In this document: positions 49,919 through 60,263 of the stretch, one piece after another
Numbering within the stretch: the first letter of the stretch is position 1
Layout of the letters: each line of letters starts with the position of its first letter
Origin: Alphaproteobacteria bacterium
GTDB lineage: Bacteria > Pseudomonadota > Alphaproteobacteria > UBA8366
NCBI GenBank assembly: GCA_009377445.1
Contig: WHUA01000002.1
Location: 271,368 to 335,367, forward strand
Reading direction: 5' to 3'
Length of the DNA: 64,000 nucleotides
Program-made: the position numbers and the translations under genes
The notes under the pieces: model-generated
The model's input: the letters and a program-made list of their open reading frames with translations, nothing else
What the model was told of the DNA's origin: nothing
Database searches by the model: none

Positions 49919-49939
49919 TGGTTGCGGGGGCAGGATTTG
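49919..49939 (-). other. Attachment site: 3' end of initiator tRNA-Met gene
   Basis: On the minus strand these 21 bases read CAAATCCTGCCCCC then GCAACCA, which is the 3' half of the T arm, the acceptor strand and CCA of the alphaproteobacterial initiator tRNA-Met. The rest of the tRNA is missing: the base pairs before it do not continue the T stem. A partial tRNA 3' end plus downstream terminator is the usual remnant at the distal edge of an island integrated into a tRNA gene. The island would extend to the right. Confidence 0.7.
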
Positions 49940-50681
49940 TTCAAGGACGTACCGATCTCAATCCGATGCGAGCGGTCTAAGATTGGCTGCGGCACGCAAC
50001 CGCCGGAACCTACCGATCGAGATTCTTGCTCTGTTCTCCCAGTACATCGTTAAGCCGTTCGATGCAGCGGCATGAGTGGTAAAGTCCAACGCGCCCAACC
50101 ACTTATACCGAACAGTCACCGTCTGGGGTAGGAACCACAGAGAGGCGCCACGCCCATGGGTGGGGTCATTCTGGCACTTACAGTTCCAACCAAGGCTTGG
50201 TTGGCACGACGCCATTTCTTGGCTCAGAGCATCACTTTGGTGGTGGTGTGGTTATGTAGGGGAAGTAAATCGTCAGCCGAGCCGGTTTGAAGATGGCGTT
50301 CGGCGGGCTATTTCCTCTCCATGGAGACCTGTGAGCCAGTCCGTATTTTGGGCAAGGATCGAGTTGCCTGAGATGAAGCGGCGAACGAGGATTGAGCAGC
50401 GCATGAAACTGGAAACGGACCTGGAGGACGAGCTGGACGAGCGCCCGGCGGCGGACCGTCCGAACGCCCGTGCATCAGCTGTGGAAAAGTCTTCCCGAGC
50501 GCCGGTTGGAGCAATCAACTCTGCGGCCACTGCAAGCGGCGCGACGGTCGCTTTTATTTTTGAGCACGCATTGGACATCGCTGCAGCCGTGGCAGAATAG
50601 GCCTTCGAGCGGATCGCGCGATACGGAGCCGACAATGCGACTCCAGCATCCCGGCGTTTGCCGAGCCATCCCGGACCGAGC
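49940..50681. other. Island edge, no confident gene
   Basis: About 740 bases of lower GC than the rest, with scattered frames lacking convincing composition. One possible small gene is 50373-50600 (+), a 75-aa charged protein beginning MKRRTRIEQRMKLETDLEDE, without a good ribosome site. Nothing resembling an integrase or excisionase was found here. Confidence 0.4.
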
Positions 50682-50930
50682 ATGATGGTGGGCAGCTATC
50701 CAAAGTTCCGAAACGACCGCGCAGTCCCGGAAATCCGCATCGGGGCGAAAGAGTTCAATTGCATCGGCGTGACCCCGCCACAGGACCATCCGCATGTCTA
50801 CATCAATATGGGCGACCATGAATCGATCCTCTGCCCCTACTGCGCGACCCGGTACCGCTACGACCATCGGCTGGCGCCGCTCGAAGCCGACCCGCCAGAC
50901 AGTTTCTTCGTCGATCCCGCAATATCCTGA
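50682..50930 (+). CDS. Zinc-finger (zf-CHCC) domain protein
   Basis: An 82-aa protein whose centre reads GAKEFNCIGVTPPQDHPHVY and then MGDHESILCPYCATRYRYDH. The C...H...C-x2-C spacing is the zf-CHCC zinc site shared with the mitochondrial complex I NDUFS6 family; bacterial members are small and of uncertain role. Start at the ATG at 50682, or at 50685 one codon later. It lies 166 bases before the branched-chain dehydrogenase operon and may be unrelated to it. Confidence 0.8.
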   Translation: MMVGSYPKFRNDRAVPEIRIGAKEFNCIGVTPPQDHPHVYINMGDHESILCPYCATRYRYDHRLAPLEADPPDSFFVDPAIS

Positions 50931-51084
50931 TCCGTCGTTGGCTTCGCAACGTTGCGTGCCAGTACCGCGCGGCCCGAGAGCGTCCTTTACGAATGTCGGA
51001 TGCTCAATTCGATCTTAGCGATGCAGGATCAAAGCATGAAGGCACTAGTGGAGAAGCGGGGACGGATTTCGGTGGGACGCTTAA

Positions 51085-52329
<1,245 letters not shown>

Positions 52330-52331
52330 GC

Positions 52332-53345
52332 ATGGCGCGGAAGACAATGATCGAAGCGATCCGCGACGCCATGGACGTCTGCATGGGGCGCGACGAGAAC
52401 GTCGTTGTGTTCGGTGAGGACGTCGGTTTCTTCGGCGGCGTGTTTCGCTGTACTCAGGGCCTGCAGAAGAAATATGGGCACACACGTTGTTTCGACACAC
52501 CGATCAACGAATCCGGGATCGTAGGAGCGGCGATGGGCATGGCGGCCTACGGGCTCAGGCCCTGCATCGAGATCCAGTTCGCCGACTACTTCTACCCGGC
52601 CTACGACCAAATCGTCTCCGAGGCGGCGCGCATCCGCTACCGCTCCAACGGAGACTTCACCGCACAGATCACCATCCGCATGCCGACGGGCGGCGGCATC
52701 TTCGGCGGTCAAACTCATAGCCAGTCGCCTGAAGCCCTGTTCACCCACGTCTCGGGCCTCAAGACGGTGGTACCGTCCAATCCGTACGACGCCAAGGGGC
52801 TTCTTATCGCGTCGATCGAGGATGACGACCCGGTGATCTTCCTCGAGCCCAAGCGGCTCTATAACGGGCCTTTCGATGGGCATCACGGCCGACCGATCAC
52901 GCCCTGGTCGAAGCACGACCTCAGCGAGGCACCGGACGGCCACTACATCGTGCCGCTGGGCAGGGCTGCGATCCGCCGTGCCGGCGCGCGCGCCACCATC
53001 ATTGCCTACGGCACCATGGTCCACGTCTGCCTAGCGGCCGTGCAGGAGGCGGGGATCGACGCCGAGGTGATCGACCTACGCACGCTCCTGCCGCTCGACC
53101 TGGAGACCATCACCCAGTCCGTGCGCAAGACCGGGCGCTGCGTGGTCGTGCACGAGGCCACACTTACGTCCGGATTCGGAGCGGAGCTGGCGGCGCTGAT
53201 CCAGGAGGAATGCTTCTTCCATTTGGAAGCGCCGGTCCGTCGCGTGACCGGATGGGACACGCCCTACCCGCATGCGCAGGAATGGGACTACTTCCCGGGC
53301 CCGACGCGGATTGGCCAGGCGCTTGCCGCCGTCCTGGAGGTCTGA
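52332..53345 (+). CDS. bkdA2: Branched-chain 2-oxoacid dehydrogenase E1 beta
   Basis: A 337-aa subunit: MIEAIRDAMDVCMGRDENVV, VFGEDVGFFGGVFRCTQGLQ, FADYFYPAYDQIVSEAARIR, IRMPTGGGIFGGQTHSQSPE with the phosphate-binding His, and a C-terminal transketolase domain VTGWDTPYPHAQEWDYFPGP. It forms the alpha2-beta2 E1 with the preceding product. It starts two bases after the E1 alpha stop and ends one base before the E2 ATG. Confidence 0.95.
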   Translation: MARKTMIEAIRDAMDVCMGRDENVVVFGEDVGFFGGVFRCTQGLQKKYGHTRCFDTPINESGIVGAAMGMAAYGLRPCIEIQFADYFYPAYDQIVSEAARIRYRSNGDFTAQITIRMPTGGGIFGGQTHSQSPEALFTHVSGLKTVVPSNPYDAKGLLIASIEDDDPVIFLEPKRLYNGPFDGHHGRPITPWSKHDLSEAPDGHYIVPLGRAAIRRAGARATIIAYGTMVHVCLAAVQEAGIDAEVIDLRTLLPLDLETITQSVRKTGRCVVVHEATLTSGFGAELAALIQEECFFHLEAPVRRVTGWDTPYPHAQEWDYFPGPTRIGQALAAVLEV

Positions 53346-53346
53346 G

Positions 53347-54636
53347 ATGGGTGAGTTCGTCGTCAAGCTTCCCGATGCCGGTGAGGGTGTTGCCGAGGCC
53401 GAAGTCGTCGAGTGGCATGTCGAGGTCGGCAAGATGATCAAGGAGGACGACATCCTGGCCGTCGTCATGACCGACAAGGCAGCGGTCGAGATTCGGTCAC
53501 CGGTCGAAGGCTCGATCCTATGGCTGGGTGCCGAGATCGGCGACACGGTCGCCGTTGGCTCACCGATCATGCGCATCGAGGTCGACGGCGAGGGCAACGT
53601 CACTGCCGAGGCGCGGCTCCCGGAGCTCGCCGATAAAGCCGACTTGCCGGAGGCAGCGCCCGCTGTCGACGCCCCCGCGCCGCCGGAACCGGCCCCCAAG
53701 CCGGCACCGGCCAAACCACCCTTCCCGCCGGGCGCGATGGTTGGCGGTCCGGCACGCCGCGAGGGCGAGAAGCCGATCGCGGCACCGTCTGTCCGCCGCC
53801 GGGCGAAAATGGGCGGGGTCGACCTCAGACAAGCAAGGGGGACGGGGCCCGCGGGACGGATTACCCACGAGGATCTCGACGCCTGGTTCAGTGGGGCGCC
53901 GTCGCCGGCGACCGCCACCGGGCGCGTTGCGGACACCTCGATCCAGGAGATCAAGGTCGTCGGTCTGCGTCGCAAGATCGCCGAGCGCATGACGCTATCC
54001 ACAAGCCGGATCGCGCACATCACCTATGTCGAAGAGGTGGACATGACGGAGCTCGAGAAGCTCCGCGAGACACTGAACGCCGAGCGTGGCGGGGATCGTG
54101 CGCGCCTGACCATTCTGCCGTTCCTGATGCAGGCCATGGTCAAGGCAATCCGCCGCCAGCCGATCATGAACGCGCATTTCGACGATGAAGCGGGGGTGAT
54201 CCGCCAATTCGGTGGCGTGCACATCGGCGTGGCGACACAGACACCCAACGGGCTGGTCGTGCCGGTGGCCCGCCACGTCGAGGCGCGGGGCCTCTGGGAT
54301 AGTGCGGCGGAGGTCGGACGTCTCTCGGAACTGGCGCGCACCGGCATGGCGAGTCGGGAGGAGCTCTCCGGTTCGACGATCACCATCACCTCGCTCGGCG
54401 CGCTCGGCGGCCTGGTCACGACGCCGGTGATCAACCACCCCGAGGTCGCGATCGTCGGCGTCAACAAGCTGCAGGTGCGCCCGGTCTGGGATGGGCGCGA
54501 CTTCGTGCCGCGGAAGATGATGAACATGTCCTCCAGCTTCGATCACCGGATCATCGACGGCATGGATGCCGCCGTCTTCGTCCAGGCGATCAAGCGACAG
54601 CTCGAGACCCCGGCGACAATCTTCATGGAGGATTGA
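53347..54636 (+). CDS. bkdB: Branched-chain 2-oxoacid dehydrogenase E2 (dihydrolipoyl acyltransferase)
   Basis: A 429-aa protein with one lipoyl domain (1-78, lipoyl Lys44 in AVVMTDKAAVEIRSPV), a Pro/Ala-rich linker, an E3-binding domain (about 140-180, APSVRRRAKMGGVDLRQARG) and the catalytic acyltransferase core. The active-site His is about residue 400 in SSSFDHRIIDGMDAAVF. It transfers the branched acyl group to CoA. The frame extends to 53272, but the domain starts at MGEFVVKLPDAGEG. Confidence 0.95.
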   Translation: MGEFVVKLPDAGEGVAEAEVVEWHVEVGKMIKEDDILAVVMTDKAAVEIRSPVEGSILWLGAEIGDTVAVGSPIMRIEVDGEGNVTAEARLPELADKADLPEAAPAVDAPAPPEPAPKPAPAKPPFPPGAMVGGPARREGEKPIAAPSVRRRAKMGGVDLRQARGTGPAGRITHEDLDAWFSGAPSPATATGRVADTSIQEIKVVGLRRKIAERMTLSTSRIAHITYVEEVDMTELEKLRETLNAERGGDRARLTILPFLMQAMVKAIRRQPIMNAHFDDEAGVIRQFGGVHIGVATQTPNGLVVPVARHVEARGLWDSAAEVGRLSELARTGMASREELSGSTITITSLGALGGLVTTPVINHPEVAIVGVNKLQVRPVWDGRDFVPRKMMNMSSSFDHRIIDGMDAAVFVQAIKRQLETPATIFMED

Positions 54637-54639
54637 GCG

Positions 54640-56034
54640 ATGAAGGACATGACCTGCAAGCTTCTCGTGGTCGGCGCCGGGCCCGGCGGCTACGTATGCG
54701 CCATCCGCGCGGGTCAGCTGGGCCTCGACACCGTCATCGTGGAGTCCGACGCTCTCGGCGGGACTTGCCTCAACGTCGGCTGCATCCCGTCCAAAGCGCT
54801 AATCCATGCCGCAGACGAGTTCCACAAGTTGCGGTTGGCGGCCGGCGGTCACTCTTCGATCGGGATCCGCGTCGCCTCGCCCGAGATCGATTTTCCGTAC
54901 ACCATCGCCTGGAAGAACACGCTAGTGGAGCGTCTCAATCTCGGTGTTTCCGGACTGCTCAAGAGGGCGGGGGTGAAGACGATCAAGGGCTGGAGCACGT
55001 TCCGTGACGGCAAGACCGTGGAGGTGACGACGGAGATCGGCGTTCAAGTGATCCGCGCCGAGTTCATCGTGATCGCTACTGGGTCGTGCTCGGTAGAGCT
55101 GCCGAACCTTCCGTTCGGCGGCCTGGTGATCTCCTCGACCGAGGCCTTGGCGCTTGACGCGGTTCCCTCGTCGATGGCGGTGATCGGCGGGGGCTATATC
55201 GGTCTCGAGCTTGGCACCGCTTTCGCCAAACTCGGATCGCACGTCACGGTGGTCGAGGTCGCAGAAAAGGTGCTGCCTCAGTACGACGGCGAACTGGTGC
55301 GTCCGGTAATCTCACGGCTCGATGAAATTGGCGTGGCTGTGCTGACCGGTGCGAAGGCGATAGGGCTCTCGGCCAACGGCGACGGAATTGACGTCGAAGT
55401 AAACGGTGTGCGCCGCATGGTCGCCGTGGACAAGATCCTCGTCACGGTTGGCCGCCAACCGGCGGTCGATGGTTGGGGTCTGGAGATTCTGGACCTTGAT
55501 CGCGATGGCCAATTCATCCACATCGACGACCAATGCCGCACGTCCATGCGCGGGGTCTTCGCAATCGGCGATGTCTCGGGTCAGCCGATGCTGGCCCACC
55601 GCGCCATGGCGCAAGGCGAGATGGTGGCGGACATCCTGGCCGGGATGAAGCGATCCTGGGACAAGGTTGCGGTTCCCGCCGTCTGCTTCACCGACCCCGA
55701 GATCGTCGACGTCGGCCTCTCCCCGAAACAGGCGGCCGATCTCGGCATCCAGGCGGTGTCGATGCAGTTTCCGTTCCAGGCCAACGGCCGGGCGATGACG
55801 ACCGAGCGCGAAGACGGCTTCGTGCGGATAGTGGCGCGCGAGGATAACCACCTCGTTCTCGGCGTGCAGGCGGTCGGCGCGAACGTGTCCGAGCTGTCGA
55901 CGGCGTTCTCGCTCTGCCTGGAGATGGGGGCGAGGATGGAGGATGTGGCCGCCACGATCCACGTCCACCCGACCAAGGGCGAGGCGTTCCAGGAAGTCGC
56001 TCTGCGCACTCTCGGCCACGCCCTGCATATCTAA
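54640..56034 (+). CDS. lpdV: Dihydrolipoyl dehydrogenase (E3) of the branched-chain complex
   Basis: A 464-aa flavoprotein that reoxidises the E2 lipoamide with NAD. Motifs: VVGAGPGGYVCAIRAGQLGL (residues 10-29), redox disulfide GGTCLNVGCIPSKALIHAAD near 43, NAD fold AVIGGGYIGLELGTAFAKLG near 180, FAIGDVSGQPMLAHRAMAQG near 307 and the C-terminal HVHPTKGEAFQEVAL with the catalytic His-Glu. Its presence makes the operon self-sufficient. It is distinct from the stand-alone disulfide reductase at 13198. Confidence 0.95.
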   Translation: MKDMTCKLLVVGAGPGGYVCAIRAGQLGLDTVIVESDALGGTCLNVGCIPSKALIHAADEFHKLRLAAGGHSSIGIRVASPEIDFPYTIAWKNTLVERLNLGVSGLLKRAGVKTIKGWSTFRDGKTVEVTTEIGVQVIRAEFIVIATGSCSVELPNLPFGGLVISSTEALALDAVPSSMAVIGGGYIGLELGTAFAKLGSHVTVVEVAEKVLPQYDGELVRPVISRLDEIGVAVLTGAKAIGLSANGDGIDVEVNGVRRMVAVDKILVTVGRQPAVDGWGLEILDLDRDGQFIHIDDQCRTSMRGVFAIGDVSGQPMLAHRAMAQGEMVADILAGMKRSWDKVAVPAVCFTDPEIVDVGLSPKQAADLGIQAVSMQFPFQANGRAMTTEREDGFVRIVAREDNHLVLGVQAVGANVSELSTAFSLCLEMGARMEDVAATIHVHPTKGEAFQEVALRTLGHALHI

Positions 56035-56202
56035 AACCGACCCAATGACAGGGCCATCTCACGTGCATTGAAGCGCATCAATAGGCCCATTAAGTGATTG
56101 CAAGCCCAATCCCCCAGCATCACCATCTAAATCACTTGCAACTCGGGGCGCCATACATGACAACGCGATTAACTGACACCTATCATACTCGATAGGAGCG
56201 AC

Positions 56203-56865
56203 TTGCGAGTCATGGCTCAAATACGCATCGGCTTCGTCGGCGACAGCATCACCCATGGAACTGGGGATGAGACGCTGCTCGGCTGGCCGCTCCGCTTGGG
56301 GCAGGCCGAAGTCGCGCGGGGACACGACGTCACCATCTACAACCTTGGCATCCGGGCCGACACCTCGCAGCTTGTCGCCGCGCGCTGGGAGGCGGAGTGC
56401 CGGGCGCGGCTCAACCCGACGAGTTTCCACTGTGCGATCGTCTTCGCCATCGGCATCAACGACAGCGCCCATGAGAAGAGCGGCATGATGGATGGCCGGC
56501 GGGTCGAGCTCGATCGCTCGCTCGAGATCATCGGGGGAATGCTGACCAAGGCGCGCGAGTTCGGCCAAGTCCTATGGATCGGTCCGACGCCGGTGGTCGA
56601 GGCGATGATGCCGCTCACCCGCATTCCCGGCCTGACCTACGACTTCCGGAATCACGCAATCGACGTCTACAATCAGGCCTATGCGGAAAAAGCGGCCGAA
56701 CTCGGCGTGCCCTATTTCGATCTCTTCACACAGTTCAGCACCGATCCGGTATGGGACGCCGCGCTCCGGAGATCAGACGGCCTCCATCCGAATTCGAAAG
56801 GATACGCGATGATGGCCGCTCGCATTGGCGGTTGGGCAGGCTGGCGCAGGCTTTTCGACGGATAG
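56203..56865 (+). CDS. SGNH/GDSL-type esterase or lipase
   Basis: A 220-aa SGNH hydrolase. Block I is RIGFVGDSITHGTGDETLLG (nucleophile Ser near 18), block II IYNLGIRADTS (Gly), block III FAIGINDSAHEK (Asn), block V SDGLHPNSKGYAMMA (Asp, His). A TTG at 56203 has GGAG five bases upstream and is my choice; the ATG at 56212 gives three fewer residues but poor spacing. No signal peptide. It converges with a Baeyer-Villiger monooxygenase, whose ester products it could hydrolyse. Confidence 0.88.
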   Translation: MRVMAQIRIGFVGDSITHGTGDETLLGWPLRLGQAEVARGHDVTIYNLGIRADTSQLVAARWEAECRARLNPTSFHCAIVFAIGINDSAHEKSGMMDGRRVELDRSLEIIGGMLTKAREFGQVLWIGPTPVVEAMMPLTRIPGLTYDFRNHAIDVYNQAYAEKAAELGVPYFDLFTQFSTDPVWDAALRRSDGLHPNSKGYAMMAARIGGWAGWRRLFDG

Positions 56866-56870
56866 CGCCC

Positions 56871-58514
56871 TCACCCCGTCATTTCGAGCCCTTCGTAGCC
56901 GTTCGCCGCCACCTCGTCGCACTTGATTTTGTAGCGGTCGACGCCCCCGACATAGGGCATGAACACGGACGGCTTTCCAGGGATGTTCGATCCCGAGTAC
57001 CAGCTTTTGGCTCGTGGGTAGAGCGTCCTGTCGGCCACCTGCTTCACGTGCTCGACCCAGGCATCCTCGGCTTGGACCGTCGCCTCCACCCGTGCAAGGC
57101 CACGCCCACGGAGCGTCCCGATGCAATCGGCAATCCAGTCGGTGTGCTGCTCGATGGAGAGAATCATCTGCGACTTTACCGAAGGACTGCCGGGTCCTGT
57201 GATGATGAACATGTTGGGGAAGCCCGCGACCATCAAGCCGAGATAGGTCCGGGGGCCCGTCTTCCACTTCTCCTGCATCGTGAGACCGACGGAGGTGCGG
57301 ATATCGATCTCCAGGATTGCGCCGGTCATGGCGTCGAACCCGGTCGCGAAAATGATCGCATCAAGCTCGTACTCGGCGTTCGCCGTGCGAAGGCCGGTCT
57401 GCGTGATCTCCTCGATCGGCGCGCGGCGCACGTCGACCAGGGTCACGTTGTCGCGGTTGAAGGTCTCGTAATATCCGGTGTCGAGACAGATACGCTTGGT
57501 CCCGATCGGATGATCCTTTGGCGCCAGAAGATCGGCAACCTCAGGGTTCCTTACGATCTCGCGGATGCGCTGCCGCACGAATTCAGCCGCCGTGTCGTTC
57601 GATACCTGATTTACAAGGAGGTCCTTATAGGCGAAGAGGAAGCTGATCGTGCCACCCTTCGCCCACCGCGCCGCATAGTGCCTCTCGCGCTCCTCGGGCA
57701 TCGCCTCGACCGCGGCTTTCTCAGGGGGTGGATATCCGGAGATACCGAAGGGCGTGAGATAGGCATCCGCACGACGTTTCGCATACTCCGCCTTGTGCAC
57801 CCGCACCTCTTCTTCCGAGAGGGGGCCGTTCCGGGCAGGCAGGCTATAGTTCGCCGTCCGCTGGAACACATGGAGATGCTGCGCCTGCTTCGCGACGAGC
57901 GGGATGATCTGGATGGCCGTCGAGCCTGTGCCGATAATGCCGACCCTCTTACCACGGAAGTCGACCATGTCCTTCGGCCATAGCCCGCTGTGGTACCGTT
58001 CGCCACGGAAGTCCTCCAGGCCCTTGAGGTCGGGTATGCGCGGGGTCGACAGGTTACCGCTCGCCATGATGCAGAACTGGGCCACGACCCTGTCGCCGCG
58101 ATCGGTATTGACCGTCCAGCGGTTTGCCTCAGCATCATAGACGGCCGAGGTGACCCGCGTTTTGAGCTGGACGTCGCGGCGCAGATCGAACCTGTCTGCC
58201 GCATGGTTGATGTACCGCAAGATGTCGGCCTGTTTCCCGTACCGATCCGGCCAGTTCCATTCCTGCTGCAGCTCCTCGGAGAAGGAGTAGGAATACTCCA
58301 TGCTTTCGACGTCGCAGCGCGCCCCCGGATAGCGGTTCCAGAACCAGGTGCCGCCAATACCGTCGCCGGCTTCGAAGACCTTCACGCTGAGTCCCATGCC
58401 GCGAAAGCGATGCAGCGCGTATAGACCGGCGAATCCAGCGCCGACAACGATGACGTCGAAGGTCGCGATAATCGGCTCGGTCGTCCTGGCCCCTACTTTC
58501 GGCGCGTCGGCCAT
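56871..58514 (-). CDS. Baeyer-Villiger monooxygenase (FAD/NADPH)
   Basis: A 547-aa class B flavin monooxygenase of the cyclohexanone/cyclopentanone type. Seen: VIVVGAGFAGLYALHRFRGM (FAD fold, residues 22-41), GGTWFWNRYPGARCDVES near 54, the Baeyer-Villiger fingerprint FRGERYHSGLWP near 169-180, and the NADPH fold GIIGTGSTAIQIIP near 193. The enzyme inserts oxygen next to a ketone to give an ester or lactone. The adjacent SGNH esterase (stops five bases apart) suggests a ketone degradation step followed by hydrolysis. Confidence 0.93.
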   Translation of the reverse strand: MADAPKVGARTTEPIIATFDVIVVGAGFAGLYALHRFRGMGLSVKVFEAGDGIGGTWFWNRYPGARCDVESMEYSYSFSEELQQEWNWPDRYGKQADILRYINHAADRFDLRRDVQLKTRVTSAVYDAEANRWTVNTDRGDRVVAQFCIMASGNLSTPRIPDLKGLEDFRGERYHSGLWPKDMVDFRGKRVGIIGTGSTAIQIIPLVAKQAQHLHVFQRTANYSLPARNGPLSEEEVRVHKAEYAKRRADAYLTPFGISGYPPPEKAAVEAMPEERERHYAARWAKGGTISFLFAYKDLLVNQVSNDTAAEFVRQRIREIVRNPEVADLLAPKDHPIGTKRICLDTGYYETFNRDNVTLVDVRRAPIEEITQTGLRTANAEYELDAIIFATGFDAMTGAILEIDIRTSVGLTMQEKWKTGPRTYLGLMVAGFPNMFIITGPGSPSVKSQMILSIEQHTDWIADCIGTLRGRGLARVEATVQAEDAWVEHVKQVADRTLYPRAKSWYSGSNIPGKPSVFMPYVGGVDRYKIKCDEVAANGYEGLEMTG

Positions 58515-59127
58515 GAGTTCTCTTCCTCTCTAACCTACCCAACAATGAGTGTAGCCGGGCGCAGGAATTTCCAAAAGGTGGAACGCCGGCGCACGCCAAT
58601 TCTCCACGAGTCGCCGTTCATATTTGAAACCCCCGGCCCCGTGACATGAGCGGTCTCGTCCCTACGATCAAGGTAAAATGGAATGCCTGTCACTCAAACG
58701 CAGACCTTCGCGCACCGATGGCAGCTTACTTCGTAGTCTGCTTTGCGGCACGGAGTCCTAATTGGTCATTGGTCCTTTTCGGCGGCGGTATGGGATGGTT
58801 CACCTATGGTTCCTTGAGGGTTCTGTGACAGTTCCGCGGTATTATTTCCCGCCGATCGTGAGCCGCGGTGCCCGCGCCTGCGCGGCCGAGGCACGAATTA
58901 GATGGCAGCGGTCGGGATTGTCGAGGTGATAGTTGCGAAACCTTCTGCAGAAACAAATCCTACTATGACACCATCTAATCGGACGGTCTTACCCGTCGTT
59001 GCAGCGCAGTAATCATCTGAATTTTGGCCTCGTACGGGGAACATTACTTCAGGGAGGCTATTAATTTATTGGGGGACCGGTCAGGAAGGTCGGAACAAGC
59101 CTCAAGCCTACGGGAGGTTGCGAGAAC
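58515..59127. other. 613-base intergenic region, no gene seen
   Basis: Lower-GC DNA between the divergent monooxygenase and response-regulator genes. Short frames (for example 58646-58828) lack ribosome sites and coding character. A GGAAC near 59039 is not followed by an EcfG -10 element at the right distance. It should contain both promoters, but I could not identify them. Confidence 0.4.
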
Positions 59128-59532
59128 ATGGTGGGAAGAACAGCGCCCAAGTATGCTTCCAAGACCCTGTGCCGGATCGTTATCGTCGAGGATGAAGCAA
59201 TTATCAGGATGGCGATTGCAGAGGCGGCCCGCGACTTGGGGTACCAAGTTATTGAAGCTGGGGATGCGGATGCAACGCTTGACTATTTGGCATCCGGCCA
59301 GCGGGTCGATTTGGTTTTCACGGACATTCAGTTGCCCGGCTCTATCGACGGGTTGGAGCTGGCGCGACAATTAAAGAGACGATATCCCAACCTCAAAGTT
59401 CTGCTCACTTCGGGTCGGCTAGCCGCCGAAACGGCCCAATCCGTCGCCCCGTTCATACCCAAGCCGTACCCCGTAGAGGAAGCACTCGTCAGAATCGCAG
59501 AAACGCTGACGTCGCAGCCGTCGGATGCGTGA
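59128..59532 (+). CDS. Single-domain response regulator 1
   Basis: A 134-aa receiver domain without output domain. Acidic pocket IVIVEDEAIIRMAIAEAARD near 18-36, phospho-acceptor Asp in LVFTDIQLPGSIDG near 69, Thr in VLLTSGRL near 97 and Lys in FIPKPYPVEEAL near 115. Stand-alone receivers relay phosphate or regulate histidine kinases. It overlaps the next receiver gene by eight bases, so they are co-translated. No kinase is in the window. Confidence 0.92.
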   Translation: MVGRTAPKYASKTLCRIVIVEDEAIIRMAIAEAARDLGYQVIEAGDADATLDYLASGQRVDLVFTDIQLPGSIDGLELARQLKRRYPNLKVLLTSGRLAAETAQSVAPFIPKPYPVEEALVRIAETLTSQPSDA

Positions 59533-59935
59533 TCTACCGAACGATGGCGACGAGCGTCTCTGCATTCTCATCCTCGAGTCCGACATTATCGTCCGCACTG
59601 AAATTGCCGAATACCTACGAGACTGCGGATACAAGGTAATCGAGGCAGTGACCGGCGACGAAGCGATGATCATGCTGGACGCACCGGGGGTGCGCATCAA
59701 GGCGATCCTGGCTGACGTGAAGGCAGCCGGCAGCACGGACGGGTTTGGCTTGGCCAGATGGATCAGGACCAACCGGCACGAAATTAACGTCATCCTTACG
59801 GGAACGGTGGAGAAAGCAGCGAAGGAGGCCGGGGACCTTTGCGAGGACGGCCCAATACTGTCGAAGCCATACGACCCCCAAGTCGTTCTCGACCGGATCA
59901 AGCGCCTATTGGCGGCGCGCCACCGCAATGCGTGA
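59525..59935 (+). CDS. Single-domain response regulator 2
   Basis: A 136-aa receiver: CILILESDIIVRTEIAEYLR near 13, phospho-acceptor Asp in AILADVKAAGSTDGFGLARW near 64, Thr in VILTGTVE and Lys in ILSKPYDPQVVLDRIKRLLA near 113. The acidic pair is E-S-D instead of E-D-E, but the essential Asp, Thr and Lys remain. It is diverged from receiver 1 and may be its phosphotransfer partner or decoy. A strong hairpin terminator follows at 60000. Confidence 0.9.
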   Translation: MRDLPNDGDERLCILILESDIIVRTEIAEYLRDCGYKVIEAVTGDEAMIMLDAPGVRIKAILADVKAAGSTDGFGLARWIRTNRHEINVILTGTVEKAAKEAGDLCEDGPILSKPYDPQVVLDRIKRLLAARHRNA

Positions 59936-59999
59936 AGACCGACCCTTCGGCCGAGAGCCCTAAAACATAGCCGCTCCTTCATTGAACCGGATGAAGCAG

Positions 60000-60027
60000 A
60001 AAGCGCCCGCCGGTCGGCGGGCGCTTT
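60000..60027. terminator. Perfect 13-bp hairpin, probable terminator
   Basis: AAAGCGCCCGCCG and CGGCGGGCGCTTT with a two-base loop (60013-60014). Flanking A and T runs make it usable in both directions: it follows the response regulators on plus and the small gene at 60051 on minus. Confidence 0.75.
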
Positions 60028-60050
60028 CCCCGTTCCGCAGGGGTGGAGGT

Positions 60051-60227
60051 CTAGCCGGCGGGGGCACGCCGGCGTTCAACGCTTCTGCGGACGGTCCTGC
60101 GCACCCGCGCCTTACGATCGGCGCGGACGAAGCCGCCCCTGATCGGCACGTCCCCGTAACTGAACAGGAAGATGGGCCACGCTGCGTCGCGGGGCGTCGG
60201 CCGGGGTATTCGGATGATGATATGCAT
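60051..60227 (-). CDS. Small basic hypothetical protein
   Basis: A 58-aa frame starting MHIIIRIPRPTPRDAAWPIF and ending in a very Arg-rich tail (KARVRRTVRRSVERRRAPAG). GGAAAGG stands five bases before the ATG, a good ribosome site. It starts 36 bases after the stop of the frameshifted secreted-protein gene on the same strand and ends before a hairpin terminator, consistent with a two-gene unit. No family is recognised. Confidence 0.45.
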   Translation of the reverse strand: MHIIIRIPRPTPRDAAWPIFLFSYGDVPIRGGFVRADRKARVRRTVRRSVERRRAPAG

Positions 60228-60263
60228 GGGGGCCTTTCCTCATCCGGCTCATGATCTGGCGCG

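Noticed and set aside
49765..49980. 71-aa frame spanning the terminator and tRNA fragment
   Set aside because: It reads through the hairpin and the tRNA 3' end, which explain the sequence better.
50076..50600. 174-aa plus-strand frame after the attachment site
   Set aside because: Trp-rich, uneven composition in the first half and no ribosome site at its first ATG; only the last 75 residues could be a gene, and that is not convincing.
59039..59062. EcfG promoter before the response regulators
   Set aside because: GGAAC is present, but the bases 16-18 positions later are TATT or similar, not CGTT.
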